Below, one piece after another: positions 7,819 through 17,387 of a stretch of 64,000 nt of DNA. The translations under genes were made by a program, and so were the position numbers. Source of the stretch: Candidatus Poribacteria bacterium (GTDB taxonomy: Bacteria; Poribacteria; WGA-4E; WGA-3G); NCBI GenBank assembly GCA_022828145.1, contig JAJEJA010000015.1, positions 32,973-96,972 of the forward strand, read 5' to 3'. Within the stretch, counting starts at the first letter, position 1. Each line of letters starts with the position of its first letter. Under the pieces are notes generated by a model. The model searched no databases. It was not told the origin of the DNA and worked only from the letters and a program-made list of their open reading frames with translations.

Positions 7819-10482
7819 ATGGCAAACAGCGAAAATACAATTACCAGCGCCTTTGTAAACGTGCTACGTCCGATGAGAGATGCATGGCGTGTTAACGAAC
7901 AAATTACAAGACCTTTCCTAAATGCGACAACGAAACCTGATGTAATTGTCACCGAAACAGGACGAAACCCAATCGTCATTGAAGTGAAAATTGACGGTAA
8001 CACTCCAAATCTTACCGGAATGACACAGGCAACAGCACATTTTGGAATGATGCTTGATCCCAACGTTTTCTCCGGTCTTACCTATGATACCGTTGAGAAT
8101 GTCCTACGAGTCCGCATGCCTGTCCGATTCAAAACGATGCCACAAGGAAACATTGACGCAGAAATGCGAACTGCTGAAGATATTGCTTACATGCTTATCA
8201 ACAGACCAAAACCTGAAAACGAAGCAGAACCTGATTCAGATCTATTCATCTATGAAGCGAAAGAAACAGAACAGGATAACGAAGCAGAACCTGAACGTTT
8301 TCCAAAAAAAGGATGGTTAAAAGGTAGTGTAGCCGACATCGCAACCGCTATTCGTGTTGGAGCAACCCCTATCTCTAAAATTAATGCCGCAGCGAATCTG
8401 TTAGAAGCACGGATAGAGATTGCCGCGCAGCAGCTTGAGGAAGCAATTTCAGAACGCCCTGGTATCGGCGAAGAAATTGAGGGGATTCTCTTTCAAAAAT
8501 CTGGTGAACAAACTTCTCGGATGGCAATGCTAATTATTACCAACGCCTTTGTGTTTCAGAGCGCACTTGCCGGTAAATCCGAAATGAAAGATGTTCTATC
8601 CCTTAAACGGATGCTGTCCAACAATGCAAAACGGCTCCGTTATGACCAAGTCCTTGCAGGATGGAACGTTATTCTCAACGTAAACTATCGTCCGATTTTC
8701 TATGTTGCGAAACGACTCATTGAAGCAATCGCAACCGATGACGAACTGGTTGATAGAGTGTTAGGGACGCTTTGTCGTGCAGCAAAGGAATTAGTTGACC
8801 AACGACTCACGCAGGTCCACGAACTCGCTGGCACTGTTTTTCAACGACTTATTGTTGACAGAAAGTATGTTAAAGCAAACTATACGCGCCTTGAATCCGT
8901 TTCCTTATTGTCTGCTCTGGTACTGCCGAAGACACAAGAGAACGTAAGCGAATTGAAGGTCGCTGATTTTGCTTGTGGGACAGGTTCACTGCTCAACGGT
9001 ACATACCAACGCATCCTTGAACTTCACGAACAAGCTGGCGGAAAAGGCAGCCGCATTCACACAAAGATGGTAGAGAATAATCTTGTTGGATGTGATATTA
9101 TGCCAAATGCAAGCCACTTAACCGCTTCTCTCTTGACAAGTACCTACCCTGACCTGAAAATCGGTAACACCCGAATCTATACAATGCCTTACGGAAGACA
9201 AATAGATGGAATTTACGCCCTCGGTGCACTCGATCTATTTGATGAACCTGAAGCAACGATACCCCTTCCAATGATGGGTACTGAGATTCAACAAATCGGT
9301 GGAGAAGACGACATGACTGTGGTAACAGAACACGAGTTTCAACATAATGAATTTGATATTGTTGTCCTAAATCCTCCGTTTACCAGACCCGACTCCGATC
9401 CGAACACCAGTATACCGAAAGCCGTATTCAAAGGAAGTAACAGAACCAAAGAAGATGAACAGAATATGCGAAAAGCACGCAAGCGAAAAAAGTGGCGAGT
9501 CGGTAACGGCAATGCTGGACTCCCTTCTGACTTTGTTGATCTTGCAGACAAGATGTTGAAAGAAAATGAGAAAAGCAAAATGGGATTCATCTTGCCTGTG
9601 ACTTGTCTTATGTCTCCACACTGGCAGAAAGTGCGTGATATGTGGGCGACCGAATATCACGACGTGGTTGTTCTTACCATCGCGGATGCAGAGGGTGAAA
9701 ATTGCGCGTTTTCCGCAGATACTACCATGGCAGAATGCATGGTAATAGCAACAAAGGGTAAGAAAGTTAACAATACAGGACGCGGTACGTTTATGTCCTT
9801 GAATCGTCGTCCTCAAAGCGTGTTAGAAGCAATTGTAGTAGCAAATTCTATCCAAATGCATGATAGTGTTCGTCGGTTAGAAGATGAACCGAGTGGGGGT
9901 GATATGCTTAAAGTTGGTGATGATTTAATCGGACATGTACTCAATTGTCCGTTAAAGACCGACAGCGCGTGGCAGGCCGTTCGAATTAAGGAGATGGCGT
10001 TAATCCAATCCGCACACCGTTTGTCGCTTGGGGAAATGTGGTTACCTACACAAGCTAAACCCTTAAAAATTCAAATGTGTAGTGTAGGTGATATTGCAGG
10101 AGTAAGCGCGCATCATCGGGACATTCATGAAAAAGGACCGCGGGGTGCGTTTGATGTAGAAAAAAGTTACACTGATACTGACTTATATCCAGGATTGTGG
10201 CACCTTAATGCCCCAGCACAACGGGCAATGTTGGTAAAACCAGATTGTCATCTTACACCTCGTCCCAACCGTCACGAAAAAGCGCGAGCTATCCTCGTGT
10301 GTAATGGACGTGTTCATTTTAATGTTATCATGGGTTTTAATGCCAATTCTCTCGGAGTTCTTTTTACGGAAAAACCTACACTCGGTATAAGTTCCTTACC
10401 CAACGTTGTTTTTGAAAAACCGATTTACGATTATGTTTGGACACTCTGGGGTAATTCAACTTTAGGACTATTACTACATTAG
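7819..10482 (+). CDS. Fused nuclease/N6-adenine DNA methyltransferase (type IIG-like), cut short by an in-frame TAG
   Basis: This 887-aa frame combines two parts of a restriction-modification enzyme. Residues about 1-130 look like a PD-(D/E)xK nuclease, with Asp41 (KPDVIV) and Glu55-x-Lys57 (IEVKID). Residues about 380-660 form an N6-adenine methyltransferase, with the AdoMet motif DFACGTGSLL near 383 and the catalytic NPPF near 518. The region after 700 should hold target recognition. The frame ends at a TAG (10480-10482), but the same frame continues open to 10830 with conserved-looking sequence, so the protein is missing about 115 residues of its normal C-terminus. It may be inactive or work as two pieces. 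Confidence 0.85.
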   Translation: MANSENTITSAFVNVLRPMRDAWRVNEQITRPFLNATTKPDVIVTETGRNPIVIEVKIDGNTPNLTGMTQATAHFGMMLDPNVFSGLTYDTVENVLRVRMPVRFKTMPQGNIDAEMRTAEDIAYMLINRPKPENEAEPDSDLFIYEAKETEQDNEAEPERFPKKGWLKGSVADIATAIRVGATPISKINAAANLLEARIEIAAQQLEEAISERPGIGEEIEGILFQKSGEQTSRMAMLIITNAFVFQSALAGKSEMKDVLSLKRMLSNNAKRLRYDQVLAGWNVILNVNYRPIFYVAKRLIEAIATDDELVDRVLGTLCRAAKELVDQRLTQVHELAGTVFQRLIVDRKYVKANYTRLESVSLLSALVLPKTQENVSELKVADFACGTGSLLNGTYQRILELHEQAGGKGSRIHTKMVENNLVGCDIMPNASHLTASLLTSTYPDLKIGNTRIYTMPYGRQIDGIYALGALDLFDEPEATIPLPMMGTEIQQIGGEDDMTVVTEHEFQHNEFDIVVLNPPFTRPDSDPNTSIPKAVFKGSNRTKEDEQNMRKARKRKKWRVGNGNAGLPSDFVDLADKMLKENEKSKMGFILPVTCLMSPHWQKVRDMWATEYHDVVVLTIADAEGENCAFSADTTMAECMVIATKGKKVNNTGRGTFMSLNRRPQSVLEAIVVANSIQMHDSVRRLEDEPSGGDMLKVGDDLIGHVLNCPLKTDSAWQAVRIKEMALIQSAHRLSLGEMWLPTQAKPLKIQMCSVGDIAGVSAHHRDIHEKGPRGAFDVEKSYTDTDLYPGLWHLNAPAQRAMLVKPDCHLTPRPNRHEKARAILVCNGRVHFNVIMGFNANSLGVLFTEKPTLGISSLPNVVFEKPIYDYVWTLWGNSTLGLLLH

Positions 10483-10542
10483 GCTCACAGCAGTAAACAA
10501 CAACCAGGTAGAGGAGCAAGTTCAAGAACCTTCTTACTCCAA

Positions 10543-10830
10543 ATGCCTACGCTTGATGTGCGGTGTCTATCAGATAAAGCATTGGCAAATGCTGAACGTA
10601 TTTTCCACGACTTGAAACATCAGCGTATGTTCCCTTTCAATGAGTCAGATCATGACCCAGTCCGTCACGAACTTGACCTTCGTTTGCTCAACGAAGTGCT
10701 GGACATCACAAGTGAAGATGCACATAATGCTGTTCATCGCCTCCGCGAACTGTTATGTGCCGAACCGAGTATCCACGGAGGGAAAAAATCTAAATGTAAT
10801 CTTGAAAAGGAATGGGAGAAATTGAAGTAG
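10543..10830 (+). pseudogene. Detached C-terminal part of the restriction enzyme
   Basis: This is exactly in frame with the gene at 7819 (60 bases after its TAG). Reading through the stop gives LLLH, then TAG, then AHSSKQQPGRG, which looks like continuous protein, followed by MPTLDVRCLSDKALANAE and the helical tail ending at TAA-like stop 10828-10830. From memory, related enzymes have a Trp-rich block just before the SSKQQ segment, so TAG plausibly replaces TGG. The 95-aa frame starting at ATG 10543 has no good ribosome site and is best seen as the tail of the broken gene. Confidence 0.75.
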
Positions 10831-10953
10831 TGAAAACCTCTGATAAATCTAAAAACAACGCAATTAATCGTTTTGGACATAAATTAAATTGATTTTTTTT
10901 TGTAGGATTATCAGGATAAGGGGCTTCTCATGAAGGGTGCCTTATCCTGGTGG

Positions 10954-11110
10954 TTGTCTGAACCAGGATTATAGGATTTTCGGGATTTTACCAGGATAAG
11001 ATGTATCTTCTCGTATTTTCTTTTTCTGAAAATGAGAAACATTGTGTGTTTCATTCTTTTGTCTTATCCTGGTGAAATCTTGGTAATCCTGAAAATCCAG
11101 GTTCAGACAA
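10954..11110. mobile_element. MITE-like repeat, copy 1 (TIR TTGTCTGAACCAGGATT)
   Basis: A 157-bp element with inverted ends: TTGTCTGAACCAGGATT at 10954 and the complement ending TTCAGACAA at 11110. Its interior is nearly identical to the copy at 11651-11808. Extra AGGATAAG/CTTATCCTGG blocks lie just outside (10911-10953). It fills most of the 10831-11200 gap, which holds no other gene. Confidence 0.75.
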
Positions 11111-11200
11111 GTAACCAGAGCTTTACACCCCCATTATAAGGCAGCCCAAAACGTTTGCACCAAAGCGTCTTTTATGTTATCATTTACTGGAGGAACTCTC

Positions 11201-11383
11201 ATGAATGATAAAATTTTGAACGAATGCCAACAAGCGAAGGAGCGGATTGCAGCTCTGTTTGGGGATGTGGACACCCTTATGGATTTTTTGATGAAACGTC
11301 GGGAACAACATCTGAAACAGGATAAAAAGTACATAGATTTCTCACCCTATCGGAAAAAGAAACAAAGCAACCGCAAATCTTAA
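11201..11383 (+). CDS. Small basic protein of unknown function
   Basis: This 60-aa protein starts at ATG 11201, with GGAGGA at about 11189-11194; an in-frame ATG at 11174 lacks a ribosome site. It is a predicted helix (NECQQAKERIAALFGDVDTLMDFLMKR in its first half) followed by a very basic tail (YRKKKQSNRKS) that could bind nucleic acid. It sits between two copies of the same mobile palindrome, which may mean it moved with them or merely survived between insertions. Family not recognised. Confidence 0.55.
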   Translation: MNDKILNECQQAKERIAALFGDVDTLMDFLMKRREQHLKQDKKYIDFSPYRKKKQSNRKS

Positions 11384-11650
11384 CTCTGCTTAGGGGAGTG
11401 CTTTGTAAGCAAGATTTCTTTCCAAAGGTATATCATGTTGGGGAATTAAATACCCACGTTCTATACACCTTTCGCACCGCTGGTGCTTGTTTCTGGGAAA
11501 TGCATGATTCATTCTCATAAGTCTATAGTATTCTCCTTTGTCTGAACCAGGATTAACAGGATTATAGGATTTTCAAATCAACGGTATGAATGCCATTTAG
11601 GCATTCCCCGGGATAAGAGGCATCTCAGGAAGGGTGTTCTATCCTGGTGG

Positions 11651-11808
11651 TTGTCTGAACCAGGATTATAGGATTTTCGGGATTCTACCAGGATAAGATG
11701 TATCTTCTCGTATTTTCTTTTTCTGAAAATGAGAAACATTGTGTGTTTCATTTCTTTGTCTTATCCTGGTGAAATCCTGAAAATCCTGGTCAATCCTGGT
11801 TCAGACAA
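11651..11808. mobile_element. MITE-like repeat, copy 2 (TIR TTGTCTGAACCAGGATT)
   Basis: A 158-bp near-copy of the element at 10954-11110, with the same terminal inverted repeats. An additional left-end fragment (TGTCTGAACCAGGATTAACA) lies at about 11540. The 11384-11940 gap otherwise holds only AGGAT-type palindromes and the promoter at 11844. Confidence 0.75.
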
Positions 11809-11843
11809 GTAAACAAAACTTTACACCCAACCTATCTTTTTCC

Positions 11844-11872
11844 TTTACATCTTGCGGAAAATTGAATATACT
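11844..11872 (+). promoter_or_regulatory. Sigma-70-type promoter for the Rieske/sulfite-oxidase operon
   Basis: TTTACA at 11844-11849, a 17-base spacer, then TATACT at 11867-11872. Both boxes match five of six positions. It lies about 70 bases before the ATG at 11941, which has AGGAGG nearby. Confidence 0.6.
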
Positions 11873-11940
11873 TTTAAGAGTACACCAAAATGTCCTCTAT
11901 CCAACAATGAGAAATAAATATCTTCAATAGGAGGTCCACA

Positions 11941-13785
11941 ATGCAAACGCCAACTTCTTTCCCTGAAGAAACCGGTATGGGTTCCATAAGTGTTGACCCA
12001 ATACCATTACCAGAAATAGATGAAACTCAACTTATCTACCATCAACTCTGTCCCGCTGAGGATTTTGAGGAACTGGAAGGTAAACCCTTCCACGTCAAAG
12101 GCACGCATCTGGCTGTCTTCAAAAACAATGGTGGCTTTTACGCCGTAGACAACCGTTGTCCACACATGGGATACCCCATGTCTAAAGGAAGTATCCGAGA
12201 CGGTGTGCTGATCTGTCATTGGCATCACTGGGAATTCGATCTAAAATCCGGCGCATGCTTCTTAGCATCCGGTGATGACCTTAAAGCATTCCCTGTTGAA
12301 GTCCGAGATGATGGCTATTTATACGTCGGATTAGCAAAAGGTGAACGTGAGGCAGCAAAGAAACGTGTTATTGCAAATGGCAAACGTGCACTTGAACGCG
12401 GACTCAAAGACCGCAGCACGTTCTTCATCGCTAAAGCCGTCACTGCACTGCGTGACGCAGGGGCACCACCTGCAGAGATTATCCATCAAGGACTACATTA
12501 CGGGGCACACAAAAGCAGTGACGGATGGTCGTCAGGTGTAGCAATACTTACACTCGCAGCGAATCTCTGGGATGATATCCATCCAGATGACCATAACCTG
12601 TTTCTCGTACACGGATTAAGTCAAATCAGTCGCAGAACTTCCGGCAGTGCCAGACCATACCGATCCCCGTTCCCACGCGTTAAAGATGACCATGACCTTG
12701 ATACACTAAAGAGATGGTTCCGTTATTTCGTTAATAAACGACATCGTGGTGCAGCTGAACGTATCCTGCTAACGCTAAATGACCGAGATTACGATAAATC
12801 TGTCATCGCTGACTTCATCTACACGGCAGCAACAGACTTTTACTTCACTGGAGATGGACACGCACTCGATTTCGCGAACAAGATGTTTGAAGCATTAGAA
12901 TATGTCAACTGGGAAGGATCACACGAGATTTTAAGACCCATCGTCGTTGACCTTGTCAATAGAACACGACATGAGGAGACATCACGATGGGCAGACGCTG
13001 TGCCTGTTCTACGACCTATCCTACGAAGAATTGATAGTATCTGGGAGGACAATCAAGCGAACAGTGCTGAGCTTGATATATCAGAATTTACGCAACTCCT
13101 ACTCGCTGATGAATTTGAACCTACAGTAGAGATAGTTGAAGAACAACTTCGCAAAGGCGTTGAACCAACCGACATCTGTCGTGCGATGACGTATGCCTCC
13201 GCGATCCGCACTGCACGGTTCCATCTGAAAAACGAAGGTGACTGGCACGACGTCGCGAACATCTACTCGTATTCACACGCGTTGTATAAAGCGTTTCAAT
13301 ATTCACCGAGTGCTAACCTATTACGGGGTATATTTCACGGTGTTGTCTACTTGGCATATCTGAGGTGGTTGAACATGCCAGCTGCACGTATTCCAAAACC
13401 GGGTCAACGTATACCTGATGAAACCTACGCCTCTGTTGATAAAATGTTAGAGAGACTCCAAGAATTTGCTGACTTCCAGAAGGTCTACGAAGCAGAGATT
13501 CTCGTCAATCAATATCTTGAAGAAGGACATGACGTTGATGCACTGAAGCGGACACTTGCTCATATCCTACTACGTGAAGACGCAGAACTTCACATGTTCC
13601 AGGTGCTTGAAGTCGCCTTCCGACATTACGACCTGTCAGATGATTTTGAGGAACAACGGATGCATCTATTGGCAGCCACACGTTACATTACGGCACAGAA
13701 ACTGATGAAGAACATCTTATGGTCAACTGAGAACGCTGAACGTCTGGCACGAGGTGAATTGCTGAGTGAACGCGACGATGATTGA
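11941..13785 (+). CDS. Rieske [2Fe-2S] domain fused to a large helical domain
   Basis: This 614-aa protein begins with a Rieske domain (residues about 30-135) carrying CPH then, 16 residues later, CHWH: the exact Cys-x-His and Cys-x2-His ligand spacing. From about residue 150 to the end is an all-helical region with several His/Asp-rich segments (HQGLHYGAHK, HPDDHNLFLVHGLSQ, HSY-SHALYKAFQYSP-like) whose fold I cannot name; questin-oxidase-like helical enzymes are one possibility. The stop codon overlaps the start of the sulfite-oxidase-like gene, so the two are translationally linked and may exchange electrons. No signal peptide is seen. Confidence 0.8.
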   Translation: MQTPTSFPEETGMGSISVDPIPLPEIDETQLIYHQLCPAEDFEELEGKPFHVKGTHLAVFKNNGGFYAVDNRCPHMGYPMSKGSIRDGVLICHWHHWEFDLKSGACFLASGDDLKAFPVEVRDDGYLYVGLAKGEREAAKKRVIANGKRALERGLKDRSTFFIAKAVTALRDAGAPPAEIIHQGLHYGAHKSSDGWSSGVAILTLAANLWDDIHPDDHNLFLVHGLSQISRRTSGSARPYRSPFPRVKDDHDLDTLKRWFRYFVNKRHRGAAERILLTLNDRDYDKSVIADFIYTAATDFYFTGDGHALDFANKMFEALEYVNWEGSHEILRPIVVDLVNRTRHEETSRWADAVPVLRPILRRIDSIWEDNQANSAELDISEFTQLLLADEFEPTVEIVEEQLRKGVEPTDICRAMTYASAIRTARFHLKNEGDWHDVANIYSYSHALYKAFQYSPSANLLRGIFHGVVYLAYLRWLNMPAARIPKPGQRIPDETYASVDKMLERLQEFADFQKVYEAEILVNQYLEEGHDVDALKRTLAHILLREDAELHMFQVLEVAFRHYDLSDDFEEQRMHLLAATRYITAQKLMKNILWSTENAERLARGELLSERDDD

Positions 13786-15019
13786 AACGTCAACAAACTC
13801 AAGACGAGACTTTCTTGCCAAAGCAGGTAAAGTTGCATTACTCGCGAGTCTCGGTATTTTTGGTGCTGGCTGCGAAGCCGTCAACCGCGGTCTATTGGAT
13901 AGAGGTTTAGTCCCCGTTGTTTTGGAAGATTTGAAGGCAGCAGGTTTGCCGAAGATGGATATGCTTGTCCATTCGGAGAATCCTTTCAACGGGGAATTTC
14001 CTCCGCATCTTCTGAATGACAACGTTACACCAACATCACGACATTTTGTTAGAAACAACAACGGTATCCCAGAACGCGCAATAAAGGAAGATCTCAGTGG
14101 ATGGCAATTGGCAGTAGACGGTGAAGTGCATAAAGAACTTGCACTAACGATGGATGAACTGCTTCAGTTCCCACAGGTTACGATGGATGTGGTGCTGGAA
14201 TGCGCCGGAAACGGAAGAAGTCTATTCGTGCCAGAAGTAGATGGCACTCCCTGGCGACGTGGTGCCGTTGCTTGTAGCGAATGGACAGGTGTACGTTTGC
14301 GCGATGTCCTACAAGCAGCAGGTGTAAAACCGACTGCTGTCTATACCGGGAACTATGGAGATGATATTCCTGCTGATGGTAGCGAACAATTTTCGCGCGG
14401 AATTCCGATTGGGAAGGCAATGGATGAACGGACACTCATCGCATTGAAAATGAACGGAGAGGTCTTACCTGCAGCACACGGATTTCCCGCAAGGTTAATC
14501 GTACCCGGATGGATTGGGAGCTCCATGCAGAAATGGCTCAACCGCATCTGGGTGAAAGATAAAGTGCACGATTCAGAGAAAATGAGCGGGTATGCCTACC
14601 GTATACCTGCGTATCAGGTAGAACCGGGACATAAACCACCCGTTGAAGATATGCGTATTGCTACTTCATTACGGGTTAAATCTCTCATCACACGACCTGA
14701 CCCGCATTCAGGTTTCAGTGCTGGAAACACGATAGAGGTTCGAGGACACGCGTGGGCAGGAGAAAACCGGATCAGTAAAGTCCAGGTCTCAACTGATTTT
14801 GGCATCAATTGGCGAGAAACAGAGTTGATCCTTCCATCAAATAGATATGCTTGGTATCACTGGGAGACCGATATAACACTTGCAAACAGAGGTTATTATG
14901 AGATATGGGCACGCGCTTATGATGATATAGGTAACGCACAGCCTTTTACACAACCGTGGAACCCTAAAGGATACCTCGGAAATGTCATTCATAGAGTCCC
15001 TATTTCTATAACCGCATAA
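13778..15019 (+). CDS. Sulfite oxidase-like molybdopterin enzyme with Tat signal
   Basis: This is a roughly 413-aa enzyme of the sulfite oxidase/YedY superfamily. It begins with a twin-arginine signal (SRRDFLAKAG, hydrophobic stretch, then a lipobox-like FGAGC), so it is exported folded and perhaps lipid-anchored. The molybdopterin domain has the conserved Cys in LECAGNGRSLF near residue 142 and the GVRLRDVL segment. The C-terminal Mo-co dimerisation domain (about residue 290 on) has the VQVSTDFGINWRETEL pattern. The ATG at 13778 and a GTG at 13766 both overlap the Rieske gene. Its electron partner could be the Rieske protein. Substrate unknown. Confidence 0.88.
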   Translation: MIETSTNSRRDFLAKAGKVALLASLGIFGAGCEAVNRGLLDRGLVPVVLEDLKAAGLPKMDMLVHSENPFNGEFPPHLLNDNVTPTSRHFVRNNNGIPERAIKEDLSGWQLAVDGEVHKELALTMDELLQFPQVTMDVVLECAGNGRSLFVPEVDGTPWRRGAVACSEWTGVRLRDVLQAAGVKPTAVYTGNYGDDIPADGSEQFSRGIPIGKAMDERTLIALKMNGEVLPAAHGFPARLIVPGWIGSSMQKWLNRIWVKDKVHDSEKMSGYAYRIPAYQVEPGHKPPVEDMRIATSLRVKSLITRPDPHSGFSAGNTIEVRGHAWAGENRISKVQVSTDFGINWRETELILPSNRYAWYHWETDITLANRGYYEIWARAYDDIGNAQPFTQPWNPKGYLGNVIHRVPISITA

Positions 15020-15037
15020 AAAGAGAGGAATTACAGA

Positions 15038-15520
15038 ATGAAACTCGGTGTCATGTCAGATAGTCACGACAATATCCCTAACGTCAAACGGGCAGTAGAA
15101 CTTTTCAATAAGCTTGGTGTGGACCTCGTTGTTCATGCGGGTGATTTCATATCACCATTTGCTATTGACCCGTTAGCCGATCTCAATTGCCGTGTCGTTG
15201 GTGTTTTTGGTAACAATGATGGTGAACGCGTTGTGCTTGCGAAAAAGTTTGAAGCGATCGGTGAGGTGCATCCCAATCTCGCCAGCGTAACACTTAGCGA
15301 CAAGAGCATCGCAGTCATGCACTATCCAGAACTTGCTATACCCATATCCAAAAGTGGTGATTACGATATTGTCGTCTATGGACACACCCATAAGATAGAT
15401 GTCAATACGGACAATTCGCTCCTGCTAAATCCAGGGGAAACAGGCGGATGGACAACGGGAAAAGCAACAGTCGCTGTTGTGGATCTGGCAGTCCAGGACG
15501 CCAAGATATATGAACTTTAA
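15038..15520 (+). CDS. YfcE/MJ0936-type metallophosphodiesterase
   Basis: This 160-aa protein has all the calcineurin-like metal motifs: MSDSHDN near residue 6, HAGDF near 35, FGNND near 58, MHY near 93 and YGHTHK near 112. The size is typical of the YfcE family of small phosphodiesterases. AGAGG precedes the ATG and the gene follows the sulfite-oxidase gene by 18 bp. Natural substrate not predictable. Confidence 0.92.
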   Translation: MKLGVMSDSHDNIPNVKRAVELFNKLGVDLVVHAGDFISPFAIDPLADLNCRVVGVFGNNDGERVVLAKKFEAIGEVHPNLASVTLSDKSIAVMHYPELAIPISKSGDYDIVVYGHTHKIDVNTDNSLLLNPGETGGWTTGKATVAVVDLAVQDAKIYEL

Positions 15521-15528
15521 TAGAAATC

Positions 15529-16338
15529 ATGAATGACCATTTATCCGTAGAAACCCCTGAACAGATCGCCCTGAATTTTCAGAAAGCAGGTATTGGCTCC
15601 CGTTTTTATGCTGCCTTGATAGACACAAGTTTGATCTTACTGATTGTTTTCATTGGAAGATACTTCAATGAGAAGCTTATATTTGAATTGCAAGGTGTCT
15701 TTGGGAATTGGCTTGCTGCGATTGGTGGTATCGTTGTCTTTGCTCTATTTTGGGGATATTATATGGCATTTGAGATCATTACAAATGGTCAATCACCTGG
15801 AAAACGGTTACTCGGATTAAGGGTGATGAAAGTCGGCGGGTATCCCATAAGTTTTGCAGATTCGGCAATCCGCAACTTAGTCAGAATCGTTGATTTTCTA
15901 CCATTCTGTTATTGTATAGGGATGACCACTATGCTGATAAATGGCAACTGGCAACGATTAGGGGACTTGGCGGCAGGAACACTTGTGGTAAAAACATCAA
16001 GAAACAAACTCACACTCACTGATGCTGGTACAAAAGAAGTCGTACCAGATATCAACATTTCCCCCCAAGAATTTCTCTATGTTGAATGGATACAACCTGA
16101 TCTCATCACTGATACGGAGTTAAGTATGATACGGGAGTATCTATCACGTCGTTCTGCACTTTCAGTCCCACGAAAGATTGAGCTGGCAGAGACGATCGGT
16201 AGTCCCATCGTTGAAAAGATGGGGGGAGACGGTTCTATCCTATACGATAAGTTTTTAGAGGAAGTTTACGCACTCAAGACATCAGAGATCCCTCAGACTG
16301 ATACTGAAAAAACACAGATTTCTTCGTCTAAAGAATAA
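15529..16338 (+). CDS. RDD family membrane protein
   Basis: This 269-aa protein has an N-terminal RDD domain. The Arg and Asp that name the family are in GSRFYAALIDTSLIL (about residues 22-36). The second hallmark is SPGKRLLGLRVMKVGG near residue 88, followed by more hydrophobic segments to about residue 155. The remaining 110 residues are soluble and predicted helical. Transport or membrane-scaffold functions have been proposed for the family. It begins 8 bp after the phosphodiesterase stop, within the same operon. Confidence 0.85.
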   Translation: MNDHLSVETPEQIALNFQKAGIGSRFYAALIDTSLILLIVFIGRYFNEKLIFELQGVFGNWLAAIGGIVVFALFWGYYMAFEIITNGQSPGKRLLGLRVMKVGGYPISFADSAIRNLVRIVDFLPFCYCIGMTTMLINGNWQRLGDLAAGTLVVKTSRNKLTLTDAGTKEVVPDINISPQEFLYVEWIQPDLITDTELSMIREYLSRRSALSVPRKIELAETIGSPIVEKMGGDGSILYDKFLEEVYALKTSEIPQTDTEKTQISSSKE

Positions 16339-16373
16339 AGCCATTTTTAACTATCAAACTCACGGAAGAAACA

Positions 16374-17387
16374 ATGAACACATTAACAGATAGAAACATA
16401 GTCGGTGTGACAGGAACTTTTAGCAGGATCATAAGGTTCTATCTAAACCATTTCGGCTTGTTTTGGAAAGTGATGATACCAGTTGTTCTACTGTGTTTTC
16501 TCATTGATGTCGCGGTACTTCTCTACTATTATAACTATGTTGTCGAGCCTTTTTGGACTGTCGAAACATCGGGTGGTTTTTATGTGACCCATAATGTTAC
16601 ACCAGAAGCAAATACGGTGAAAAAATCAATGGGATATTCGTCCTTCATTGCACTTTTCCTCTGGTTTGCTATGTGTCCTCTCGTACTCACGGCTTACAGA
16701 CTACATCGTGGTATGGATGTATCGTTCCAAGATGTCTGGCGGCAAACGTTACGGAGAAGTTTATCAATTATCGGAGCGTCATTGCTATTGATTGTATTGT
16801 TCATTTTTCTGACTTTTCTGGTTTTCGCTATCTCTCAGCTCATTACATTTTCGATTGATTTTTCACCTATTTATATTTTAACCGTCCTTGTCTTTCTTGG
16901 TGTTATCGTCTATTTTGCTGTGAGATGGAGTCTGCTAAATCAAGGCATCATCATTGAAGGTTTATCCGTAATTAAGGCTTATCGTAGAAGTTATGCGCTT
17001 GTCAAAGGTAGAATAGTTAGTTTTTTTGGCAGATACCTGTTACTATTATGGGGTTCAGGTGTAATTATTGGTTTGGTCTTTGCTCTAACGTTCTTGATGC
17101 TTTCTACTATTGCACCTGAATTAAAACCGATGCAGGAAAAGTTGTTGTCTGTAGAAATCTATAATATCTTGTTGGGAATTGAAGTTTCATGGCAATACAA
17201 AGACTATATTGTAGACATTGGCAATATAGAAGTAACTTTATCAACAGTGCCTACTTTTTGGGTCATTATGGTCATACTGATACAAAAAATAATTCTCTAT
17301 GCGGTTTTCACACCTCTTTGGGCAATATTGACAACACATCTGTATTTGGAGCAGACTGATGGAGAATCCGATACGGATGCGGTTTAG
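16374..17387 (+). CDS. Polytopic membrane protein of unknown function
   Basis: This 337-aa protein has about six to seven hydrophobic segments (near residues 30-50, 85-105, 130-155, 160-180, 225-250, 300-325). An amphipathic KAYRRSYALVKGRIVSFFGRY segment between them recalls the membrane domain found with some glycerophosphodiesterases, although there is no catalytic domain. It follows the RDD gene by 35 bp and its last four bases overlap the convergent queG. A partner role in the membrane with the RDD protein is plausible but unproven. Confidence 0.65.
   Translation: MNTLTDRNIVGVTGTFSRIIRFYLNHFGLFWKVMIPVVLLCFLIDVAVLLYYYNYVVEPFWTVETSGGFYVTHNVTPEANTVKKSMGYSSFIALFLWFAMCPLVLTAYRLHRGMDVSFQDVWRQTLRRSLSIIGASLLLIVLFIFLTFLVFAISQLITFSIDFSPIYILTVLVFLGVIVYFAVRWSLLNQGIIIEGLSVIKAYRRSYALVKGRIVSFFGRYLLLLWGSGVIIGLVFALTFLMLSTIAPELKPMQEKLLSVEIYNILLGIEVSWQYKDYIVDIGNIEVTLSTVPTFWVIMVILIQKIILYAVFTPLWAILTTHLYLEQTDGESDTDAV

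Noticed and set aside
10480..10482. TAG read as pyrrolysine
   Set aside because: No pyl genes are seen, and the neighbouring protein sequence suggests Trp here; a nonsense change is simpler.
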